A DNA stretch of 64,000 nt, from the NCBI GenBank assembly GCA_030248215.1, contig JASANG010000330.1:87501-151500 (forward strand). The letters are read 5' to 3'. Of this stretch, positions 46,201 to 58,200 are shown in pieces. Source of the DNA: Enoplolaimus lenunculus (taxonomy: Eukaryota; Nematoda; Enoplea; Enoplida; Thoracostomopsidae). Each line of letters begins with the position of its first letter. The stretch's first letter is position 1. The notes beneath the pieces were generated by a model. It was not told where the DNA came from. It made no database searches and saw only the letters and a list, made by a program, of their open reading frames with translations. A program made the position numbers and the translations under genes.

Positions 46201-49200
46201 CTAACAATTCAATTATCGGTTTTGGATGTTTGTAAACAATTTATTCAAATTTCTCGCACCTAAAAACCATTTAATGCTGAAATCATATTGCTTCTAACTG
46301 TAATAATTAGTGAAATATTGTAAAAAGTCCTAATTTAGGCTTATAAACTATGCTAATATGCAAATTATCTATTAGCTAACTGCTCAATTATCGGTTTTGG
46401 AGGTTTGTAAACAGTCTACACAGATTCCTCGCACCCAAAAACCCTTTAATGCTAAAATTAGATTGCTTCTAACTGTAATAATTAGTGAAATATTGTCGAA
46501 AGTCCTAATTTAGGCTTAATTAGTTATGCAAATTAGCCTGTAGCTAATAAACGGCTTAAAATTTTAAAACCCCAATGCGAGGTTAACACCAAAGGATAAT
46601 TGGCTTTCAAACAAAAAAAGTTGATCAACATCGGTTCAGCCGTTCTTGAGATTCTTTTCGGACGAACAGACGGACATCCACCTTTCGACCCCCAAGTACA
46701 AAACATAAAACGCTTCGCGAAACTCCGAGCTTCGCCTGGAGTTTCGCTTCGCTCAATAAAAAATACGCATTGAAATGAGTTATAGCTGCAGTGCTAAGTG
46801 AGATAGCTAACTTTCCGATAGGGGAAGGTGCAAAAATATTTTATTCGTCTCAGTTTGTATTTTTGATTTAAGTTTCAGTATTAGGTAAATTGTTTTCTGT
46901 GAAAAACACTTGGAACACTTGGAAGACTAGGGGGTTTCTAGTGGGTTTGTTTGAATTTCGAGGGTTTTTTGTTGAAACAAAGTGGGTGAAACCCCCTATT
47001 TCACCCAAAAAAACCCGTGCAGTAGCCCTTAGCTCAGAACTGGGACGAATTACTCAGCTAAGTCTAAAAACATAAAGATTCAAAATGTCGCATGAAACTC
47101 ACTTCGTTTGAACTGTTCGGATACTGTAGTTTGAAAAACGTCGACGATGCGAACAGCAGATGAAATATTACAGGAACAAAATTCTGAAATTTATGATATA
47201 ATATGTGTGAATAACCATGCCAGTTCAGTGAATTTATTGCAGCCGCTTTCTCATTGGCGATGAAAAGATGTAAGTTCTGCGTGTAATTTGCAGCTGCAAC
47301 TTCACACAGCAAAAACTTGCACGTGCGAATACTGTTTATGTTTCCTGAGGGAAATTCATAAAAAAAATAATACAGCTCTGCTATAGTATCATCGATCAAC
47401 AATAAATCGTGACCAAACACATCCAGGCAAAATCCATAGGAATTCAAAAACACAGCAAAAGACAAAATTAAACGCCCAGTATAATCGCGGTTGAGTCTAC
47501 TGCGTTCACGTGTGCAGTTTTACAATAGCGCTTAAATTTGTCTATGCCCGCGATTACTGGTGTGGATTCTAGCAAGTTCAGTGCAAACCCATGCAGAATC
47601 AAAATGTCGTTTTCCAGGGTTTTCCACTAAATTGTTAGCTAGTTTTGTACCTATAACCTGAATACGAAAACGAAACAAAATAGACCCAACCTAATTTTTT
47701 GCACATTCTGTCGTGTATAACTCGTGTTTACGCTCGTTCACATTCTCCAGGCTGCTAGCTGTATCAGCTTTAAATTTGTCGTCGCCTTTGGTTGCGACAG
47801 CATCATAAGGGATAAGCGGTATGGGTGAAAACCCGAGACCAAGACTGAAGACCAAGACACCAGCAAAACGAGACTAACAAGTGACGGTCTCGGCTATTTT
47901 GGAACCGTAAACCGAGAACGATTTTTATAATTTGCAAAAAACAAAGCTAAGCGAGTTTCAACAATTTTGTTGAAATTCTTGTCTGTTTAAATAACGCGAT
48001 AACTTGTGCTTTATTACAAGAAGCTTTTCAAACCAGCGCTAAATATTAGTTTGGGCCTAAGGAGTCAAGCACCAAATCATATGCTAAATTTGTCATGACA
48101 TAATGCCGTTCCAATCTTTGATAACTTCTGTACACGCATAAGCAATTTGCTCCCGGGTCAATTTGGTGCTAGTTTCGTATTAAAGATTAAAACAAACACA
48201 AAGCTCACCCAATACTTGGCCAGAGTCCAATTTTGGCGTTCCACTGTCCATTGACCGATGATGTCATCAAAAACAAGCCAATCGACAGCGATACATTCCT
48301 AAAACAGAGAAAAATAAATTAAAACTGCCGCATGATTTTTATTCTTTAATTTAAATCACAGCGTAGACGAGGTAAAAGCACAAAGCTTACTAGATTTTTA
48401 ATGATCATTAAATGTTTAACTTAAGCACTAATGGGTGAAGTTAAAAAAATTGGCAGATTTTTTGCATTTGGAAAACCAATAACTAACTATTGATCGACGC
48501 TACACATATTTGAGCATGATCGGGCTCTTAAAACCGCATTAAGGGTTTAACATTGACGTACATTGTTCATTTTTGAATCCTTGACTTTTGAATTCAAATA
48601 ATTTTCGTATACTCCATCCATGATTCGATTATGATCACCACACGACACTGCCGATTGATACACGTGTTCAGCCCTGCAAACAATATTGCCGCTACTAATC
48701 CATCAATGATTTGCGACCAAATTTTGACTTGTCCAACATAGGCGTTTACTAATAACCACACAAGAATAAAGCCCACACTGTCTCCCATTTCCACTCTAGA
48801 CTTTACCTGAGTTCAGCATTCTTAATATTGTTCATACATTGCACAGAATGGGCGAATGTTCTCTCCACTATACTACTGATGTTTAATGCAAGTTCAAATT
48901 TTCACAATTATACACAGCAAAACTATCCATTTCCTGACTTCGACTAGTGTTTCAACCAAAATAATATAATTATTTCAAAACTCAAGTACTCACAAAACGA
49001 ATACTAACCTTGCTCGAAATCCGTCTTCATATTTGAATCCAGTAGTCAGCATTTCAGAGGCATCTTGGGATTCTTGTGTCAGCAAACGACGTTTACTACC
49101 GAGTTTCGCTGCGTTTCTAAAATAAAACTAACACACACACAACTTGTGCTTCGTGGGTGACTTTAGTGAGCACAACTGCATAGTTCTAAACTTCGAAAAG

Positions 49201-52200
49201 ACCCAGAAAAACAAATTTGAATACCAAAGTGGAAACACAGTTTGCAAAACCTGCTTTGAGGATATTGTGTTTAAATGGTCAACAGTGCGTTTCCAGTGAA
49301 AAATGTTACACCATCAATGAATATACATAATTATAATATCTGCTACTGAACGCATCATGTGTCCAAAATCAAAAGGTAATAACGACATACGTTTGACTTC
49401 CAGATGGCAACAAAAATATCTCTTTCCACACTGAGAACAAATCTTTCGCACTGTCTTTCAGGCCAGTATCACCATATTTTACGTCATCGAGTGTAATTCG
49501 CTGGTTTTGCTTTTGCACCAGCTACAAAATCCCAAAACACATGCGCTGTGTATCGATGTATTCTGAACGCAATAGTTTGTTCAAAAATTGACTTTAGAAC
49601 TTTTACACAATTATAGACGGCGGTTTAGAAAAATTTCTGACTCTTAAAAAGACACAAATTCCCAATTTCACACAATCAATCTCAGTAATGTGCTGCATAG
49701 ATTAGAAAGACGTTTCTGTTGCAGATATTTGAAAACGTGGTATCATGCACGAACAACAATATATCTGTATAAATTACCTGTAACGTATTTAAACAAGACC
49801 TAATATCATTTAACGATTTCTCGCACAATGCAGCAAGTACGGCTTTATCGACTAAAACTTGTTCAGTTGCGCATACCTAAAATACACGAACAGACAGTTA
49901 ATTTCGTATTAATCGGAAAATGAAACTAAAACAAAGGCTCGAAAAAATATTTTCTATAACATTAGCTTTGAATAAATGGCTTGTGTGCAGCATACATCAC
50001 CAGTTGCAATAGGTTTTCAAACGAGCGAGTAGTGGTCGCCGCAAATCTCAAACAATAATTGAAACGAGATCATTTCGTTGAACCTTACTTTAAACAGCCG
50101 TTCAGTTAAACGATGCGTGTCGGTTGGCGGAAATTGAATTACAAGTGAAATTTTACGCAATTCCCTCAGCGATGAAGCGTATCTAGAACAGTACACGGAT
50201 AATTTTTCAAGTTTTCCTACTAAAAATGTACACAAATAAAGCTGCAACGTCCACCATACCTCATTTAGGCACCATTCTACAAGAAAAAATGTTTGCTATC
50301 ACGTCCGGAAAGAATGCTTTAATAAATTTAATGCGAAACAACAGCAAACTTTTGGTAGCCATCATAACGTTTAAAATATTAATGAAATGGAACGAAGCTA
50401 GCAAAAATAACACTTATGATTTACAAGTCGTTGCAAATACAGATAACAGGTCGTCGCAGTAAGAAATTGCGTTTGCCTTTTGTGACGCTAGTCCCAAGTG
50501 CAACTGACACCAAATAATTGACAGAAACCTAGAAAACAAACACTCTTTCTGCAAGTTATCATCGACTCCTGTCATTCATTACTAACTGGTGAGCAGGGTG
50601 CAATCGAATATTAAATTACCGGATACTACATATATAGTGATTTTTTACCGGAACTGGATATTACCGGATATAGCAACTAAAATTTGTGCACTAGCTGAAG
50701 TATTTGAGTCGCACAATATAGTATGTTTACTGAAACAAAAAATTGCTTAGGTTGAAATTGTCATTTTTACTGCAGTGTGGCAAAACTTAACTTTCTGGAC
50801 TTGCCCACAAAAGAAGGTGCAGCAAAATGTTAAAAATGCTTACTTGTACGAAGCAATTTTTTAAATGCCGGACAACCACCGCAAATATCCGGTATTCGGT
50901 AAGTTTACAGTTGAACCGGATACGAATATCAGGTCGCATTATGCAGTGGTGATCAGTACTCTAGACCACACTTATGAATATGGGTTTTTGTTTTGAAAGC
51001 ATGGGCTAAACAAGAGCTGAACGCGAGAACCACTTACTACAGGTGCCCCGTCAATTTCGTCAATGACCACACAATTCGGGCGTGAATGTGACGCAATTAC
51101 AGATTTCATTTGCGTTGCAGTCTCAATGCAGTTCCGAAACGCTTCTATTGATCTGTCATCGCTAAAACCAAACAATAAATCAAAAACCAGGAAAACAATC
51201 ATACAAATTTTATTGTGCCAAAAGTGCATATTCTATGCGCTTTCTATGTTTAGCGAATGTTTCGTAATAGCAAGCACGTAGTCAGGGGTTTTTTCGGGTG
51301 TCAAACTTACCCCCTTTGTAATTTTTGTTGTTTCTAAGCACGGTTTTAGTTTGGTATGCAACGGAAGAAAGCCAAAGTTCGATATTTTCATAGAACGTAA
51401 CAGAACCCTTTCTCAAATCCTAGCTGCGCGTAAACTAGCTGACAGCTATGACACGTAACTAATACCGTTAAAACCGTTAAAATCTAGTAGGTAACACGAA
51501 GTTTAAAGTGCTCCAGCTAACGAATTGGCTAAAAAATATTTTACTTATTTGATTTTCTTCGTGACGCGAGGCACAAAATACAGCAAACCCTAAGAAGTTG
51601 ATCAAAATAAATTTGACTGAAATAATATCGAATCTTATGTCAAGCAAGATGTTGTTGGTATCCTATCGCATCCTGTAACTAAAGCTGCAGGTCCCAGAAT
51701 TTCTTGAAACCAACGTCGGATCCAGACCGGAAATCTTGTTAATCACATCCCGGACCTAGATTCGGATGCAACTCCACTCCACTTGTAAAATCCATGCTAT
51801 CGCACATACCTCGCATTGATCTCCACAACTGTATACCTCGCATGTTCCGATATAACATGAGCGAGTGTAGTTTTACCCAGCCCAGGCGGTCCGCAAAGCA
51901 GAGCAATCTGAACGAAAAAAACATGTATACTATGGTCACGAGTTGCCAAAAATATTTAATAGTTACCGCTTTATGTAATCCTCCAGCCATGATTCCCAAA
52001 AAACAGGTTCCGCAATTTTAATTATTCACGTGAATTTACGGCTTTCAAGTCAACGCGTTAAAAAGAACCTAAATATATATTGATGATTGTCCACGAGAGT
52101 TGACAAATAATTTTCAGAAAAAACAGAAAATCATCACAAATTTCTCTGTGCTTACACTTCCGCCATCTTTAAACCGAATCCAACGCCCAAACGTAGGCTT

Positions 52201-55200
52201 ACTTGTGTAGCTAAGTTTAAACCTAATCCGTCCTAACGTTAAGCCTAGCTTATAACAAAATTTCATAATTTCGAAAACTGTCAGGCGTAAAGTGTACAAG
52301 GCCCTCATAAATGTCATACTTTATTGTCAGGTCTGTTGTGTTCGTCCAGCTTCAAATTCAACTCATCCGGGTCGTTAAATTTGCGTTTGCCAGTTTTTTT
52401 CGCATCTGCAAAAAACAATGTTGTGTTAGTCATCATTTTAGGCTGCCCTGCATTAATACAGTAGCGTAGCCGAAGTGGGGGTTAAAGGGTCAAACCTCTT
52501 TTCCAAAGCTGCCTTAATATAGGGATGTGTCAACTAATCGGCATCGGTAACAATCGACACTTTTCTCGGTGCTGCAAAAAATGCCAATTAATTTCATCTG
52601 TTGGCGTCTATCAATGCATCTGATCAGGAAAGCTGTTAAATTAATTGAAATGAACCGTTGTCATTGAAGTATAATCCTCTATGGTATTAAGCTCTAAGTC
52701 TTCGCATTTATAATGATGTAATATTGCATGTATCTTATCAGTTCTTTAACCATCGTACATTAAAATTGGAATTGGCATCGCCACATGCCTAACATAATAT
52801 AACAATATTTCTTTTTAAAGGATTTGATTTCTGGGGGGAGGCGGCGAAAATTTCCGAGAAATATTCTTCGGAGGGAGCGCGAACGCATTCAGTTAAATAA
52901 ATCCTGCGAAAGCGAATACACAATACCATAAAATAGATATCTTGCCACATCTCTGATCACCCACATACAGTTAAATCACAATTATGCAACATAAAAGAAC
53001 AAAGATAATGCATTTTTTTAAATTATTAGACGTACCTGGTTTTTTAATCTTAGCACTTTGTCGCTTTGCCTTCGTCTCCGTTCCGAATACACATTGATCC
53101 CATAATTTAAGCCATGTCAACAGCGTTCGATTTATACCCTAAAAACCAACAAACAACACCTGCTTTTACAAAAACGTTCAAAGCGTACAGCAATCGCGGA
53201 TATAATTCTTTCGTAATGCAGATGTCATATACTAACCACCAGGGTGGCAACAAGAGTCGGCAAAAACTTGTGGTTCAGATTCGAATTCAGTCGTAAAATG
53301 CAGAACACAAAAGCGGAATCCAAAAGTGTTCGGCAATATGTTTTTCTTCAGTTAGTTTAAACAATCAAAATTTTAAATATCTTGTTATATTAATAAAAAA
53401 TTTGTTTCAGGTCATAAATCTCAAAATTGAGGTCAGGCACGAAATATATTAACGTTTAAAAGTCATGCAGCTGGCATTGCGTTGATATTCTGAAACAAAA
53501 TTTAGATATTACTGAAATTTGCAACATGCAAGATTCGGATTCGGCAAATTAGCAATGGATTCATTCGGATTCGGTCAAATCGTAGATTTGGTGCCACCCT
53601 GCAAACCACACGTAAATCTTGATTCTGGTTCAAGAACAATAATATTACCTCGCGCCACATTACGTACAGATTTAACATACTGCGGCCATTTTTTGCCAAT
53701 TTAATCCGGACAAAAGTTATAAATTGAGAGCTCATCTCATCTCACATATGTTGAAAATAATACAGCGTCAGAGACGGTAATTTTAAAACAAATTGATACG
53801 TGCTTAGCAGGGTGACACCGGAATTCCTGTTCAAGCCGGAAATGCTGAGAAAAACCATTAATTCCTGTTCCTGCATTCAAAGATGTAGGAACCGGAATTT
53901 TTACGATTTTGTGACATATTATTAATAATCATTTATGTGCATCGTTACAGTTACACAGGCGAATTGTATTCCAATGCAAAATCCAATATCCAGACTCAGT
54001 GTGCCACCGGAATTCCATTTCGGGCTTTTTTTCATCTTCCGGTTACGATGAATTTTTACCGGAATTAAAAATTCCGGTATTAAATTTTGGTCGGTGGAAT
54101 TTAAAATATTTTGCTAAAAATGACGATAAAAAACTGAATAATTCCATTAGTATAGTAAATAAACCTTGATAATCGCTTCAAATAAGTAAATTGCATTCCG
54201 GTTGCACCCTGACAGACATGCACATTTAGAGCTCGATGACCCTAATCCCTCTAAAACATGTGATACACTCTACTTATACTGCGAACCTTAACGTAATTCG
54301 GTGGTACAATGTATTTGCAATTTCTGTTCCGGCGTCGCATGAAAAAAGAAGACCAACAATGATACCCGGGCGGGCATATTTTCATTGGGGTCCGATTTTC
54401 ACAGTACTGTCGTGCAAACAGAACTATACTATAGTTAACCTCTGTAAAAATAAATTACTTCCCGCTGGCGAATATTCCTAAGCACAGTGAAACCTTAAGT
54501 TAAATAACAAAAATAAATGAGTCAGCGACTTAAGTAATTACATAAGTATAACGTAAGTAAATACTTAAGTAATTACTTAAGTATAACATAAGTAAATACT
54601 TAAGTATGATTTCAGAAACCCAGTTAGTCACAAAAATTACTACGGTAGAAAAAGTTGGTGAAAAATTATTGGTGGGTTTAAGCCGTTTAAAACCTAGGAT
54701 TTAAGCCACTGCGCTTCTGTACATACACACAAACAGGCGCATGTTATGAAATACCAGACGCGAACATTCTTTTTGTTTGAAAGCTTATTATCCTGGGGTG
54801 TTAAACTCAACATTGGGGTTTTAAAAGTTTAAGCTGTTTATTAGCTACAGGCTAATTTGTATAATTGGTTAAGCCTAAATTAAGACTTTTCACTGTACTT
54901 CACTAATTTTTAGGATTACCAACTAAATCAAATTTCAGCACTATAGGGTTTTTGGGTAAAAGAAATCTGTATAAATTGTTTATAAACCTCTAAACCGATA
55001 AATGGATAGTTAGCTATGAGCTAATTTGCACATAAGCTTAATTAGTTCAGCCTAAAATATGACTTTAAAATATTTCACTAATTATGAGGGGAGGGTTACA
55101 AGCAATGAAATTTCAGCACTAAAGGGTTTTTGGGTAAGAAAAATCTGAATAAATTGTTTATAAACCTTCAAAACCAAATAATTGAATAGTTAGTTTATAA

Positions 55201-58200
55201 CTAATTTGTATATTTGCTTAACTGATAACCCTAAAAATTATATCACTAATTATTACAAAATTATATCACTAATTATTACGGTTACTGAAGGGTTTTTGGG
55301 TGCGAGAAATCTGAATAAATTGTTTATAACCCTTTTAAAACCAACTAATCAATAGTTAGCCAATAATAAGTTGCATTAGATTAACTGAAAAGTAAGTGGA
55401 TCAAACTGTTCAAACAGTATAATAAATATAGACTTATAGATCTACCTAATCTTCCTTACCTCATTACTGAGTAAATCAATATATTTTCTGGGTCGGTACT
55501 TTTCCACCCACAAATTTGATTCACCATAAGACAGCATACAGCAGTTCGCCGCCTGAGCTGCATCGTCCGCTGCGTGAAGCAGCTTTCGCTGCCGCTAAAA
55601 CAAAACCAAATCACCAAAGTTCCCAAGTACCCACCTATTGGATAGAAAAAGAAAACTTCAGCGAGAGTCGTCAAAGTATTTGCAAGTCTCACGTAAAACA
55701 TCAGTTATTGAATATTGAGGCCGCAGGAACATAAACTTTTTTAAAAACCACAAAATTTTATTTTTAAGTAAGAAATCATCTGCCAAAGACAGTGGCTAAA
55801 AATCTTTTTAGAACAAAATTCCACGGAATCTTGAACATTATAATACCTATCATCAGTTAGTAAAAGGTTATCCAATAAGCGTGCTGTGCCAACTGCTGAT
55901 TAACAATTCAATTGAATTGCAAAAATGTGCATAACTTCAATCTCGTTGTTCAGTAATCACCAACTGCAGATAGGTGCTACAAAAGTTTGAGTATATGGGT
56001 ATAGCAGAGTGCGGCCGGATATCCGATTCCGGTTTAAAATTCTGCAAAACTGATAGCCGTATCCGGTATAAACCACCTTCCGGATACCGGATATTTACAG
56101 TTCTGGTGCCGGATATCATGAAGTTTATTTTTACAAGTGAGCGTCCTAAACGTCTTGCTGTGATTACGTTTTTAAGCGAGTTAAGTCGTTCAAGTTTTGA
56201 CACATTTTCAGCTACTTCCAACTTGGATGCTCGTTGTTAATCTTGTTTTGGTTTATTAGCAACATTTATGAACTTTATAACAGACGCAAACATTAAGCTC
56301 GCTAGTAAAAATACAACGAAAAAAATATTTTAACATATACAATATCCGTATCCGGTTCCAAAAAATTAATATCCGGTCGTACTCTGAGGCATAATCCTAA
56401 ACCAACGATTATAAACGGCTTACACATTCTTCAACTTCGGCCATTAAATCTCGATAAGATTTCGAAAGCAAACGCATGTCAGTGAACGATGTTTGCTGCA
56501 ATAAACTAACCCAAAATTTATTATAAAAATTAAGTCAATTATCAACAGTCCACGGTTACTTTGTAGTATATGCAGATTATTTCCCAAGCTGCATATGAAG
56601 TTATAGTCAATGACGTGGTCTAACTACGTTTTCCATAATAGCAATTAGCAATATTAGGAAGTTCAAACCGAACCCTAAAATTTACTTACAAAATACTGAA
56701 AAACGTTTAGTGAAAAAATTTAAATGTATATCTATATATAAATCACATTATTCAAGGCATACAAATTTAAAAATACAACTACACCCGAAGATAATTTCGT
56801 GCTCACTGAAATAAACTTTGAGATCGCTTTCAAAATCAACCTCGATCACTTCTTTGTTCTATAGTTTTCCGCCTGCCATTATTAAGCACTGGTAGGTTTT
56901 GTTTTGTCAACCAAATTATTAAATGCATACCAAAGATTTTTTGTTTCAGGAGAGCAATTTTTGCCGTCCCAAAGATTTTATGCTCCGAAAATTTTTGCTG
57001 CAAACTTCACTTCTATAACACTGCATCTTTATCACCTGTATAGCGGATTGAATTTCAGCTTCTGGTTTCAATTCAAAGTACACTTGACGTGTTGAATTTG
57101 GAAACGAAATCGCAACAAACCGTTCGTAATTTTTTGGACGTTCTTGATATATTACTGATTTTTTCAGATCATCTCCGTCCCCTGACACTAAAATAGTAAA
57201 CATAATTACCAGGTAACCGAATGTCAAAAATACCAGAGCTGAAGTTTTTTCAGAAATGTTTCCAAGCGTCGACTTTTTACAGAGCCGGACATTTGGTTGC
57301 ACCCTGACATACGTCTACATATTCTCAATAGAGATGCCCCGCTATATTTTATACTCAAGAGAAGTCATCAAAGTTTTAATAACTTTTACCCTTATTGAAA
57401 GAACTTTTGGCGATTTTATTGAGTTCTTACACATTACGTTTATAAAAATTTAGAAAAAACTAGTGAAAACGCAGCACAATTTTTGAAACATAAGAATTTT
57501 AAAAACAAACTAAAACTTTACGCGAAAACTGAAAATACTTTAAAATTACTTGAAAGTTTCCGCTTACTTGATGCAGTCATGCTGAGTGACTGATGACTTT
57601 CGCCGAAACGACTGCATTCCTTTGATTTTCTAGCTTCCATAATGCGTTCGATGTCAGTTTGCGCGGAACTATCGCCTGAAAACATCATCCGATAAATGAT
57701 TTTGACAGTTAATTTTAATGCTAACGATTGAAGCTCGTGCACAACAGTTCCTTCAATCGGTTTAAACTTCACGAGCAAGTTTTAGCAGTGAGAATTCGCT
57801 ACTATAAGTTTTCTACCAAATGCCACCATTAGAACATACATCTACAAGTTCTCGCTGCAAAAGATGCACATGTAACTGGGTTTTCGCTGTAGTGAAATCG
57901 CATGATCCTAGATCAAACAAACTTTCATGCGTTACTCAATAGCTGCCATTTAATGTTTGTTCAAAGGTTGTAGCTTATTGCAGGAATTCGTGTTCTTTGA
58001 CAAAGTGGCATATTACATACCAGGAGACTGCGGTGGACTGATTGTAAAATTTGAAATCGGCAACGACGAGTCGTAAAAGTCTAAATTTGATGCAGTTGAC
58101 AAAGTTCGTTTATACAAATTGTTCTTTTCTTTATTGCTTTTGCTTTTGGCTGCTTTCGCTTTTGAGGAACGAATGTTAGACTGTGAATCTTCACACGGCG

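Larger units (their letters stand above)
34234..47183 (-). other. CHTF18: CHTF18 exons 20-26: C-terminal cohesion/Pol epsilon-binding part
   Basis: Exon 20 carries PVIFHLLFASS, exon 21 DMAQALIEIVSPPLRK, exon 22 NITYRQQRT, exon 23 the KNQLSYAAKQMLAHE run, exon 24 IELEKVRRAE followed by a 75-residue Ser/Pro/Asn-rich linker, exon 25 KDFFGRVI, and exon 26 ends FFKYKAGHVNAIRKN and QDLL. All of these line up with the human C-terminus. In the yeast complex this end binds Dcc1-Ctf8 and DNA polymerase epsilon (known of the family). Compared with human, the basic helix before KDFFGR is shortened or absent. Donor GTACAAGT at 34558 is needed for exon 26 to stay in frame. Confidence 0.9.

Noticed and set aside
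50226-50462. Plus-strand open frame in CHTF18 intron 13
   Set aside because: It overlaps the antisense of CHTF18 exon 13 and intron; composition and lack of homology mark it as a shadow.
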